Source of the DNA: Melampsora larici-populina 98AG31
Taxonomy: Eukaryota; Basidiomycota; Pucciniomycetes; Pucciniales; Melampsoraceae
Length of the DNA stretch: 64,000 nt
NCBI RefSeq assembly: GCF_000204055.1
Contig: NW_006768766.1
Location: 2,842,524 to 2,906,523 of the forward strand
Reading direction: 5' to 3'
Shown: piece by piece, positions 11,395 to 21,398 of the stretch
How the letters are laid out: each line of letters opens with the position of its first letter
Numbering within the stretch: position 1 is the first letter of the stretch
Position numbers and translations under genes: made by a program
The notes under the pieces: generated by a model
Told to the model about the DNA's origin: nothing
Databases searched by the model: none
The model's input: only the letters and a program-made list of their open reading frames with translations

Positions 11395-14031
11395 ACTCTG
11401 ATGCTGAAGCTACGCAATCCAATGCTATCAAGTGGAAGAAAGCATACAATGCTTAGATGAATATTGTGAACAAGATGAAATTATGGAAGGTAATGAACCT
11501 GAAAACTTAGTACCAATTGATCTCAAGTTGGTTTTGTGAAAAAATGTGGATGAAAGAAATCCAATCAAATTCAAAGCTAGACTAGTAGCAAAAGGATTCA
11601 ACCAAAAAGAAGGCATTGAATATACCAAACCTTTTGAACCAACTGCAACTTTTGCAGGTCTGAGGATTGTGTTAACCATCACATTGTGCAAAAAGTGGCC
11701 TGTACAATCATTTGATATCACCTCAGTGTAGTTACATAGCACCATGGGTTCATTGATTTATCTCTCACCAACCTCACTCCTGACTGGATACATGAGTGAA
11801 TCCCCAAAGAAAAAATCAAGTTTTACAAGCACTTCAAACACTATATGGTATCAAACAATTAGGAGTGTCATGCTGGTGGAAACACTTTGACACCATCTGG
11901 AGAGCACTAGGATATTAAATTCAGGCTTGTTTACACATTTCTTACTATCCTACTAGTTCCTATTGAGTCATTTGGTCTATTTGTTTCTGTTGTTCCGTGT
12001 TACCATTCTGTATTGCCACTAACGCTAATGTGGTGTGTGTGTGAGTCACAAAATTTAAGTGTTTGTTAACCTACGTCTAGATCAGATTGTTCTACTATAT
12101 AAAGAGATGCCCACATTGTTTTGTTGTTTGCTCACTCAAACTTCTTTACTTATTTTACTCGCCACCTTCCAACAGGTGCAGACTTTCTCTCATTATTTCT
12201 ATGTGATCTCAGGCCTTAAAGCACCCTTACTCACATTTATTGTGACTCTTTCAGTATCACCATCTATTATTGGATTCACATCTAGCCAATACACCCAGTC
12301 CTTATACATCTACCAACGTAAGAGGAAAACTGTTATCATCTGGCTTCACAGAAATGATAGTGCAGTGACTGGAACATCTGACAATTTCCTCTTTGAAATT
12401 GCTCAAGAACTGAAAGAGAAACTGTTGATCAAGTGGGAAAACAAATTGGATCAAATCATTGAAGTGAATGTCAATAGGAACAAAGATTGTAGCTTCACTT
12501 TGTGGCAGCCAGGTCTAACTATTTTTTAAACTCATCTCTACCTGAAAACAGGACTGTTAAGACCCCAGTGGACATCCAAAAAACACCAGCCTCTCTAGAC
12601 AATGAAAAAGAACACATGGGTACTTAACATTACTTATTAGCAATTTGCAGTCCCAGTTACTTGTTTTGCAGCCACACACCCAGATATCACATATATGGTG
12701 TAGTAACTTTAGTGTAACAGACAGCAAACTATAAAGTTTCACAGAACCTTTTGTCTCAAATGACAAATGCAGAGTAAAGCTAATTGCTGAAAGAAAATGA
12801 ATACATGGGGGCACAGGATTCCGCGTGAGACTATAGCTACTCTGCTAGTCTACAACAAGATCGAGAAGGAATGACCTAAGAAGGTTCAGTATCAACAAAA
12901 TTAAAAGAAAGAATCAGATAAAAGAACAACTACTACTAAGTTATGAGAAAAAAAATTAAATACCTGTGTGCTTGAAAAAGAATGTAAAGAGCACGCAGTA
13001 AAGAACAGTTCAGTTTTAAGAACAAAAATTGACAGATCTTAAAATGCCACCAAGAAGAAAAAGCAAAATGGAGTAATATGATTTGTAAAGATTGAAATTG
13101 AGGGAAAAACTTTTGCTATGATAAAGAGAAGGACTCGCCAATCCTTTTTGACAATGAAAGAATCAAAAAGAGAAAGGGGGGAAACAAGAACATGAATTAG
13201 ATAGGGAGAGACCCAGAAAACTTTTTCCAACACCGCTTGATTTGACCAATGTAAGTGCTAACCCCTTGTGTGTTAGTACATTTACCAACAATAACCAAGT
13301 ATCACAACAGTTACACCGTACACTGCTCACGAGTCACACCTACACACCACTTCCTAGTTGAGAAATGATCTTTGAGCAACAACACAAGATGCCATATATA
13401 GAAATAAACAGTACTTGAAAGGAGGTTTCTAACACTAATATATGATATACAGTCTCAGAGGTGCCCAAAAGGCTACCCAATAGAGGAACTCAAGGGAATG
13501 ATGAATGCTTCAGAATTCTACTTTGACTACCTCCATTGCTTTAAAGCTCATGATGAAGTAACCCTCAACAGAAATATAGATGTTATTCCCAGGTTGGTTT
13601 TACGCAACAAAAGACCAGCAACTGATTTTTTTTTTAAAAAAAAGAGAAAAAAAGAACCACTACGCTAACTGATATCAAATATCTCCCTTGTTGGAGGGGG
13701 CAAATTTTCAAAGCTAACAGAGAACACACAAGTATTCTGATGTAAGTAATAGCCACTGTTCTGTTGGTGATGAGGAAAGAAAGAAAAGAAAATATTAAAA
13801 CAATGCCTAGAGAAGGCTCTGTATATAATGTTTTTAGTACTCCAACAACAAGAAAAAATACAACACAGCCATGTCCACTTCCCACTTCCCACTTCCCTGA
13901 TTACAATTAAAAAAACTGTTTCAATCATACTCTGGCTACAAACCATTCATTTGATAAGCCTTCACTTATTTTATTTCTTCAACACTTCCTTCCTTCTATT
14001 TTTGGTGCTTCCTCCCATGATAATACATTTG

Positions 14032-14189
14032 TGGGATACAAAGTAGAAGCCTGGAATCAAATCCGGGTTTTTTCACAATTTGTCTTGGCTGTAGAATTAG
14101 TTTGCCCATTTTCCCAAACTAGTCCTCCAGCCAAAAAAACACTGGGGAAAGACCTGTGAATTTAGTCTGGGTTTCTACTTTGTATCCCA
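14032..14189. mobile_element. MITE with ~17-bp terminal inverted repeats
   Basis: The left end reads TGGGATACAAAGTAGAA and the right end is its reverse complement, TTCTACTTTGTATCCCA. The 158-bp unit has no coding capacity. It is nested in the insertion at 12699-15006. Confidence 0.75.
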
Positions 14190-14824
14190 TGATTGTACTT
14201 GCTTCCGCTTTTTTTAAAAAAAATCATCCCCTCAACATACTCTCAACTACTTGACTTCCCCAAACCCCAACACTTTCTACCCTTCTTATCCCCTATCTGA
14301 CACTTGCTCTTTTGTTTCATATTCCACCCTGTGACTTCAAGGTTTGATTTACAATTTTGGTAGGCTTGTTGGCCTCTTTTCTAAGTTCTTCATTTTTTCT
14401 TTCTAAGTTTGTCACAATCATTCACCGGTTTCTTATCCTGTCCTCTCCTACTTGCCCTAGTTTTTTCACCCCATCTCTACTTATAATCTACACATTGTTA
14501 TGTATACCAATATGTAGCAAAATAAAAAGGGTAAAAAAAGAAAGTTTAAATCTGAGTATATGGTTTTAGACTGTACATGTTCCTCAACTACAACTTCTAC
14601 AATAATGGAGTGTGTAAATGTTAATAATTTATCAACAGATTGGGTCAAAGTTTTCAATAAGAACTATGGCAGTAGCTCTGCTGTAACCATACCACAGATC
14701 CTGAGATGATATGTTGATGTTATTGATTTCATCCTCAAGGAGTATTTTGCCTTAGACTAGTTTATGCATAACCTTTTGACTCATTTGTTTGTTCAGGATG
14801 GTTATTCAGTTGTTATGTAAAGAA

Positions 14825-14962
14825 TAGCTGTGTTCAAACCTAACCCGGTTGCACAAAAACCCAGTATGTACACCCGGTCAACCTTTTGGCTGGACTCTGT
14901 CAAGAGCTGTCAACGGGTGTACCAGGTTTCTGTGTCAATGGGGTTAGGTTTGATTACAGCTA
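14825..14962. mobile_element. Hairpin MITE with ~50-bp imperfect arms
   Basis: The left arm (TAGCTGTGTTCAAACCTAAC) pairs with the right arm (GTTAGGTTTGATTACAGCTA). The pairing continues inward through ACACCCGGT and CGGGTGT segments. The whole 138 bp can fold on itself. No coding capacity. Confidence 0.7.
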
Positions 14963-15561
14963 ATATAAAAGGAAACCCCGCTTGACAATAAATTTTGCTC
15001 ACCACAATGGTGAACTACCTGGCACAATTCTCCTCTGATCCACATTGTCAGCACTGCAACACAATTGAACACATCATGAGAAACATCAACACTACCAGTA
15101 TCAAGAGGCTAATCATCAAACTCATTAAAATAACAGTTAACACATCTATTCACACTTATGTAGATGCCAACTGGGGTGGCAAGGGAGCACAATTTTCACA
15201 TGGATTTATCACCTATTTTCTGAACTGTCCAATCTCTTGGACATCAAAAAGCTACATGCCATGTAGAACATGGACTGCAAGCTGTGATGCTGTTTGGTTG
15301 AGAAATTTAATTGAGGAATTGACTGGTGTTGGTAATGTAATAGATATGATTTGTGATGACACATGTCCACTATCCATGTTGCTAAAGATAACCCATCTAA
15401 TAAAAGAACACATCATACAGATAGAAAATTTTATTACATTAACAAACAAATCTAAAACAGGCAAATGTTTCTACATTGGATCAATACCAAATCTCAACAT
15501 GCAGAGATCTTCACCAAACCATTGGGACCATCACTTAACAGACAAACCTCAAAAAACCTAA

Positions 15562-16203
15562 CACTCACCTGAACAAATTAAAACTACATTCAAATAATTT
15601 AAACATGATCCATCAATTTCATTTTATATTTTTCTATTTGATATATTTTCTTTCTTATTCAATTTTCAATTTTGTTTTTTGTTTTGCTTAAATTTCTTTG
15701 TACAGACACTGCTTCTGGTGGAAATTAATCTGTTGACAAGGTAAACAATTCCAGCCTGGCTAGCTGGTCCAAAGAATTCTCTGTTGCGGTAAGACAAATT
15801 CCAGATAACAGCTGTTCTTATATCGATATAATCTTTTGTTGTTTTCTCTTATTTTTGGTTTCACTTTTTTCACCTCGATGTCTGTGAATTGTCATGAGGG
15901 TGGTGGTCTATGTAGTCACATGACTGGCATGACTGCAGCACAGCCATATTTCATGCTGGAGGCAACAAAACTTCTCATCTCTGAATCTGAGCTTCCACAT
16001 CATTTGTGGAATTCAGTTTGTTTATTTTGAATATTTATTCTTCACATCAGGTAGGAATATATCAATTGTGGAATTCAGTTTGTTTGTTTTTTGTACTCAT
16101 GCATCTCTGAATATTTTTTCTTCACATCAGCTGATCTGACTGCAATACTGGTGATGGGACAGTGGGTGGCGGCGGGCTGGTGAGACTCGCGCTTCGGTCG
16201 GAG
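15562..16203. other. Retroelement debris
   Basis: At 15836-16030 an open frame ends in MLEATKLLISESELPHHLWN, which resembles the copia integrase segment that contains …LPHHLW…, so it is probably a fragment of a further copia element. At 16010-16135 an imperfect direct repeat (TGTGGAATTCAGTTTGTTT … TTCTTCACATCAG) occurs twice. Nothing else is recognisable. Confidence 0.35.
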
Positions 16204-16208
16204 CTTTG

Positions 16209-16357
16209 TGTTGTAGTCTGTTCTCACGCCTACGTGGCACGACCGCGGCGCAGTCCCGATCGGTCCACTATAAGAGCTGGCAGCTCAGCATCAGCTCCGG
16301 TTCCACATCTATCTCTTGTGGAACTCGGAGCTCCTGAAGCTGAGCCTGTCTCTTATA
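16209..16357 (+). repeat. 5' LTR of gag-only element
   Basis: Begins TGTTGTAGTC and ends CTCTTATA. It contains a CACTATAAGAG TATA-like box at about 16266-16276. It differs from the 3' copy by a single visible base (AGAGCTGG against AGAGCCGG), indicating a young insertion. Confidence 0.88.
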
Positions 16358-16399
16358 GGTTATGATCCCTTGCTCCCATGCGTCTCGCTGAGCATTGTA

Positions 16400-16565
16400 A
16401 TTGTCGATTATTTCGACTCTGTCTGTTGATTTTTCAACTCTGTTACCGTCAAGTTTTTGACTCCGTCAATCTGTTACCGTCGATTTTTCGACTCTGTCAT
16501 CCGTATCACGTCTGTTACCGTCGACCATTCGACTCTGTTATCGTCAATCATATTTGACTCTGTTT
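16400..16565 (+). repeat. Degenerate ~30-bp tandem repeat in the leader
   Basis: Between the 5' LTR and gag, units of the type GACTCTGTTACCGTCGATTT recur about six times with variation. It is a minisatellite-like leader; its function is unknown. Confidence 0.65.
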
Positions 16566-16604
16566 TATCTCATCTAAATCATTATATGAAGAACTTCTCC
16601 AAGT

Positions 16605-18365
16605 ATGCGATGTACTCCACCCGTCACACGCAATCGAGGAAGCCAACAAGGCTCACCTTCTCAACGAGGATCACCGTCTATTCGTGGGTCATCATCTCGT
16701 GGATCTCGTGGCCGAGTCAACACTCGACCTGGTGCGGAATCAGCACCACCAGGAATACCAACTAATCAGCAAGGTGAACGTTCACCTACACTCTCGGTTG
16801 GCAATCAAAACAATCCAGTCGGCAATCTACACAATCAAAGCCCACCTTTTGCTGACAATGATCAGACCATGAGACAAGACCCAGAAAATCTGTTCTCCTC
16901 AACACCTGTTGATCATAGACAACCTCCTCCTCATCCTCACTTGACTCGGACCCTTCACCCGCAGCCAGTGAGACCCCACCCTTTATCGTTTGATAACTTT
17001 ATTGGCGAATCTGCCGATCAAGTTGTACATACCAGATCCGACATCCAGCTCTGATTACAACGTCTCGACAAACTCGCTCCCACTGTTGAGAACTTTACCA
17101 AGACGATGGCAAAATTGGATAGTGATGGAACCAATTTCCATACTTGGTTAGAGGAAGCAAATGCCAATATTTATTTTTTGATTGGGAAGGCGGACTACCT
17201 TAACACTCCTTCAAACCCTTCAAATCTACTTCATCCTGACATTGATCACGCTGAAAACACCATAGCGTATCGTGTAGTTTATTACTCTGTAACGACAGAT
17301 CTACGAACGGTAATACGCCGTGAACAGCAATCGTTCCTTGCTCACGACGCATATCTCATCCTGTCAAATCAATTCAACAAGGCGGGAAGATCTTCTCAGC
17401 TAGCTACCTGGCAATCCATGATGAGTTCTCAAATGGACATCTTCAAGACGTCACTCTCTCAGCATCTAGAATCTTTAGATCGTTTGGCCGACGCCCTGGA
17501 TCGTGATGGCTTTGTATGGACACGAGACTCGGTTATGAGTTTGGTTTATCAAGCTTCAATGCCTGATAAACCTGAGCTCAATTTTGATGCGGCCAACGCA
17601 ACTCTTGACTTACGCTGGTCCTACGACAAACGTCCATACAGCAGCACGGAGATCCGAGCCGCTTTACAAACCACTCTTCTCAATCTTAAACGTCATCATA
17701 CAATTAGGGTATACAAAGTTTGTTCTGGAAATTTCCAGATATCTTTTTCCAGAACACCTGAGACCTCCTGCTCTTCTGGAAAACATGCAGTGTTGGTTGT
17801 TCTAAGCTTCAGAATACCATAAGTTTAGAACACCCCCAAAAAAAAACTTCTGGTGTTCTGGGGAAACACTTCTGGAAATTTCCAGAACCATATTTGTATA
17901 CCCTAAATGGATGAAGTTACCGATTCAATCTCATTATTAAGTGTATCAAAAGAAGATTCAGTTTGTCATTACTGTAATAAAACAGGCCACTGGAAAAATG
18001 AATGTCCTAGAAAGCGAGTCTCTTTTGCTCATCACTCCTCAACATCAAGCTCCAATACAACTAGACCAAATAAACACCAACCAAATTTGCCTGATCACTC
18101 GAGAAACGATCGAAAATCAAATTCAACTGAATCAAGCTCGAACACTTCAAAAACACCCTTGGCTCACACTGTTTCCGTCGATCCCGCTTATGAAGAAATC
18201 CCTATGAATCCAGATGGAACATTTCCAGGATTCTTTTCATCAGAAGGTTATATTCCACCTTCCGCTATGTCCATTCAAATTTCACCAGAAGCTTTTCTCG
18301 AAACTGAAGCTGCGGCTCGCGAAAAAGCTGAAGGATCGGACATCCCGATTGAATACTTTATGTGA
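16605..18365 (+). pseudogene. gag of the TR-GAG element, interrupted
   Basis: One frame runs from 16605 to 17822 with a single in-frame TGA at 17052-17054 (…SDIQL-stop-LQRLDKL…). It encodes an Arg/Ser/Pro-rich N-terminus and a copia-type gag core (KLDSDGTNFHTWLEEANAN at about 17109). A MITE inserted at 17705 cuts the frame. After it, 17907-18365 encodes the CCHC zinc knuckle CHYCNKTGHWKNEC (C-x2-C-x4-H-x4-C) and an acidic tail. Excising the MITE with one TA leaves the two parts out of frame by one base, so gag is broken. The TGA would be CGA (Arg) in an intact copy by inference. Confidence 0.85.
17705..17905. mobile_element. TA-flanked MITE inside gag (Tc1/mariner type)
   Basis: The ends TAGGGTATACAAA and TTTGTATACCCTA are inverted copies. 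The next inner segment (TTCTGGAAATTTCCAGA) is repeated at both ends and is itself palindromic. A TA dinucleotide sits at each edge, as expected for Tc1/mariner-mobilised MITEs. About 200 bp, non-coding. Confidence 0.82.
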
Positions 18366-18650
18366 CACTCTTGTCATCATTTTTTTGGATCTTTACTTGT
18401 TTTTTTGTGCTTGGTCTTGATTTTCTTATTTGTCCTGAGTGTTGTCAATTTTTTTCTTTCTTTGATCTCGAAGTTATCATTTTAGAACGCCGTTATTTAA
18501 GACGTGTTTTTTTTCTAACTTTTTTTTGATCGTTTTTTATGATTTCTGTCTCTGCAATCACAACTTCCTTCCTACGTTGTTTAAAAAGGGGGATCAGTTT
18601 TTTTTCTTTTGTTTCTTTGTACGGTTGTACGCGCCTTGTCGTGGGGGGGG

Positions 18651-18866
18651 TGTTGTAGTCTGTTCTCACGCCTACGTGGCACGACCGCGGCGCAGTCCCG
18701 ATCGGTCCACTATAAGAGCCGGCAGCTCAGCATCAGCTCCGGTTCCACATCTATCTCTTGTGGAACTCGGAGCTCCTGAAGCTGAGCCTGTCTCTTATAG
18801 GTATGCAATACATAGATCTATCTCTTGTGGAACTCGGAGCTCCTGAAGCTGAGCCTGTCTCTTATA
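18651..18866 (+). repeat. 3' LTR with partial tandem duplication
   Basis: The first 149 bp match the 5' LTR. They are followed by a linker and a second copy of the last ~50 bp of the LTR (CTATCTCTTGTGGAACTCGG … CTCTTATA). The TSD follows the second copy, so the duplication belongs to the inserted unit. Confidence 0.82.
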
Positions 18867-19441
18867 CTTTGTTCACTCTCGCGCTTGAAGCGTGCGGGAA
18901 CTGAAGCACGAGAAGCAGCGGCTGTGTGAGACTTTGTTGGGTTCAGTCAGGTTCAGTCTCACCTCTGAATCTTCGATTGAGCCCTGTGCATCGGAAGAGG
19001 GGCTTATGTTAAGTCTCCAACCGGCTCGGAGTCGGCTCGGCGGGGGAAAAGTTTGGTTGTTGACGTAAGTATGTATTTATACTGATCTCATGAAGTTTGG
19101 TACTTAGGAGTTCCGCGCCAATTTGCTTGAGTGCTATTAAAGAAAACTTGGCCAAGCGTTATGAAATTGAGGGTACTGATATAAGACTGCTGATGGTTTA
19201 TGAACCTACCTCTTCCTCCCTCACTTGATCACATTCACATCTCTTTTTCGTCAACCTTAACCTTCAGGTAAGTGCTTCAGCCTTTCTCCCACTCAATTCC
19301 ACTTTCATCGAGCTAGCTCACTGATCTGCCTTTCCACTTTTCTCAACTCGAAAATCATATTGCTTAACATAGAATTCTTTCTGTGGAAGTCATCAACCTT
19401 TCCAAGAAACGTGATCCTTCAACAAACTCCTTCATCCAGCC

Positions 19442-19750
19442 ATGAAATCGATAACCATATTATCGTCCATGTTACCCGCTGTTTTCCTCCTTTTCTGTCA
19501 CCAGCAGATTGTTCAGGGAGAATGCATAGACTTTTGCTTGATCGACAACCAATGTTCCCCGAAGGGTAATGTCTGTTGCTTGCATGGTCAGTGTTGCATC
19601 AATGACCCATCCATATGTTACTGTTCTGACTTCAGGTTACAATTTCTAGTCGGAGAGTCACCTGAGACATTTCCCAATCAGATGTGCCCCACAGACATGC
19701 CGCTGGTGTGTCTCAGTTGCGACAACGGCGGTTGTTGTTTTTGTCCATAG
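19442..19750 (+). CDS. Small cysteine-rich secreted protein (effector candidate)
   Basis: A single coding exon of 102 codons. Residues 1-26 form a typical signal peptide (MKSITI, hydrophobic core LPAVFLLF, cleavage expected after IVQG). The mature 76 residues hold 15 cysteines, including CC pairs at three places (VCCLHGQCCIND and GGCCFC) and little else conserved; no known domain was recognised. This size and composition is that of rust candidate effectors or other disulfide-rich secreted proteins. An odd cysteine number suggests a free thiol or an intermolecular bond. A GTAAGT at 19268 and a CAG at 19437-19439, just before the ATG, suggest an intron in the 5' untranslated region, common in such genes. 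Secretion and role are inferences. Confidence 0.78.
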   Translation: MKSITILSSMLPAVFLLFCHQQIVQGECIDFCLIDNQCSPKGNVCCLHGQCCINDPSICYCSDFRLQFLVGESPETFPNQMCPTDMPLVCLSCDNGGCCFCP

Positions 19751-21398
19751 TAGTAGTGGTGTCCATTGGTTGCATGATGTATATTGTTATATGCGTAGTT
19801 CCTTCCTAACATCATGACGTCACATATTGTATTCGATGATTTAACTCATACAACATTTTTTTCCCGCTTGTTGTTCTTTCTTCATCGATTTCAGTATTGT
19901 TTTCCTACAATCTCTTCTTTAGATTGTGGATCATAAGACTGGAATCTCGTCCCATTCTTTATCAGACAGGCTTCCAGAATCCACAACCCAGTTGGTCAGA
20001 GATCATCTTGCACTCCGTGTAGCTTGCTAGATAGGAATTTCTTTGTCTTCAGATCCACATTATGATCTCCTCAACATTTGTCTCATGTGCGCTCAAGTCA
20101 ATATTGGCCGAAGTATTGAGCAATCCCACCTAAGCGCTTGCATGCCTATAAAATTCCAGCCCTCCTTGCAGCTAATCTCCACAAAGTTATCTCTTTGCAA
20201 CTTTATAGCATTGATACTTATTGAAACAAGAAAGGTCAAAGCATCAAAGCAATTGAATATCCAAAGAAATAGAAAGAAGGATTGAATAGATTATCAAGGA
20301 GACCATGAGGATGGAACTTTGAGAACCATAGTAAGATTGAAGAAGAGTTATAATCACTATTATCATTTCAAAATGTAATTCAGTAGTTCTGTTTCACTTG
20401 AATCAGCTACTTGTGAAAGGACATATTTGTCTCAGTGCATGTGTATCAGCTTCAAGTCTTGGAATAGCACTTTCTGAGAGCGTTGAGAATAAGATCCATT
20501 ATTTTTGTTACCAGAAGAACACTCATAAAATGCTGAGAACATGTTCTCTGGTACCAGCAGCAGCAGTGTCTTTTCTGTTTATTTTCAAGAGAGTATACAC
20601 CAGACAGCTTTGGCTGTTAAATTATCTGCTTATCTTTTGTTATTGATTTTCACCTCTTGCAGTGGTGAGACTTTTTCAGTTCATTCATTGGATACTACAC
20701 TTTTCCCTTGTACTGCCATAGTTCCAGCTTTCCTGAAGATCTCATAAGTATCAGTAGGACATTTTCAAGTAGTTCTGAATCCTGCCATAATTTCTCAAGA
20801 CAAAGCAGACTCAGGAATCTCCTGGCCTGGCATTTATTTATGTTGGTCTCTAAATGTTAGACCATCACATCATGTTGCTGGGTAAGACATGGCAAGAGGA
20901 ATCTTCAGAAAGTGGTACCCACTGTTAAACTGATACAACACATCTGAGGATACCATGTTGGCAGTAGAGTTGATCATGTAACAATTCAAAGTGCATATTA
21001 TGGTTGGCCAGGATTGATTGCTTGGAAAAAAATGGGATTTATCAGACATCATGCTGTTGCAAGTTTCTTTTTGTGACTTCTGTTTGATTTCATCCAGATC
21101 TCATTTTGGACCTGGTGAACCAAAGGTCCAAAGTGACAGGTAACAGGTTACAGATGGGCGAAATATGCTTAAAACGGGTATTGCTGCGTTCATATGCTTT
21201 TAGAGATTGTCAGCCCAGATTCCACACTGCTGAGTTTTACTTTTTTTTGACAACGCACACACCCCGCTCCTCCAAGCAGATCTCAGCCATCTCATTCAAT
21301 CTGTCATCGTCCTTACAGAGCCTGTCCGCCAGGAACTTCTTCATTCGATTTAAATCACCTTATAACTCTTTCTTGACGCAGTTTCAACTTAATCGGTC
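19751..21398. other. Intergenic between effector candidate and SSZ1
   Basis: No convincing gene. Open frames around 20400-20750 have no recognisable domain and probably reflect decayed repeats. The last ~300 bp are presumably the SSZ1 promoter and leader, with a TCTTTCTTGACG stretch before the start codon. Confidence 0.4.

Larger units (their letters stand above)
12699..15006. mobile_element. 2.3-kb TG…CA insertion in the copia relic
   Basis: The copia reading frame stops after …TYMV at 12698 and resumes with VNYLAQ at 15007. The tetranucleotide ATGG is present on both sides (12695-12698 and 15007-15010). The insert begins TGTAGTAAC and ends CACCACA, as LTR-type sequences do, but I could not find two matching LTRs or coding capacity. 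It may be a large solo LTR or a non-autonomous element. Two small inverted-repeat elements (14032-14189 and 14825-14962) sit inside it. Confidence 0.6.
11395..15561 (+). pseudogene. Decayed Ty1/copia pol (reverse transcriptase to RNase H), split by insertions
   Basis: Pieces of one copia pol lie in order on the plus strand. At ~11395-11920 is the reverse transcriptase start (KARLVAKGFNQKEGIEY, ITLCKKWPVQSFDIT). At ~12280-12702 the RT continues (QSLYIYQR, IIWLHRNDSAVTG, FTLWQPGL, then AATHPDITYMV). At 15007-15561 RNase H follows (VNYLAQFSSDPH, YVDANWGG, PISWTSK). Between the first two pieces about 360 bp is inserted between two GGAT tetranucleotides. Between the last two sits a 2.3-kb insertion flanked by ATGG. 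Stops and frame changes occur throughout; the gag end, LTRs and most of the integrase were not found in place. This is an old relic that served as a target for later insertions. Confidence 0.8.
16209..18866 (+). mobile_element. Gag-only LTR retrotransposon (TR-GAG type), TSD CTTTG
   Basis: Two LTRs (16209-16357 and 18651-18799, both 149 bp, one mismatch seen) flank an interior that encodes only gag. The pentamer CTTTG is duplicated exactly at 16204-16208 and 18867-18871. A G-run (GTGGGGGGGG) directly before the 3' LTR is the polypurine tract. There is no protease, integrase, reverse transcriptase or RNase H. The element is therefore non-autonomous and needs the pol of a relative. It is 2658 bp long, including a 0.2-kb MITE inside gag. 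A 67-bp duplication of LTR sequence lengthens the 3' end. Confidence 0.88.

Noticed and set aside
12059..12529. 156-codon open frame as a novel gene
   Set aside because: Its 3' half is copia reverse transcriptase (SLYIYQ, FTLWQPGL) and its 5' half is the sequence inserted into the relic.
16162..16365. Open frame over the 5' LTR of the gag-only element
   Set aside because: The same frame recurs in the 3' LTR (18526-18846) and is explained by the LTR sequence.
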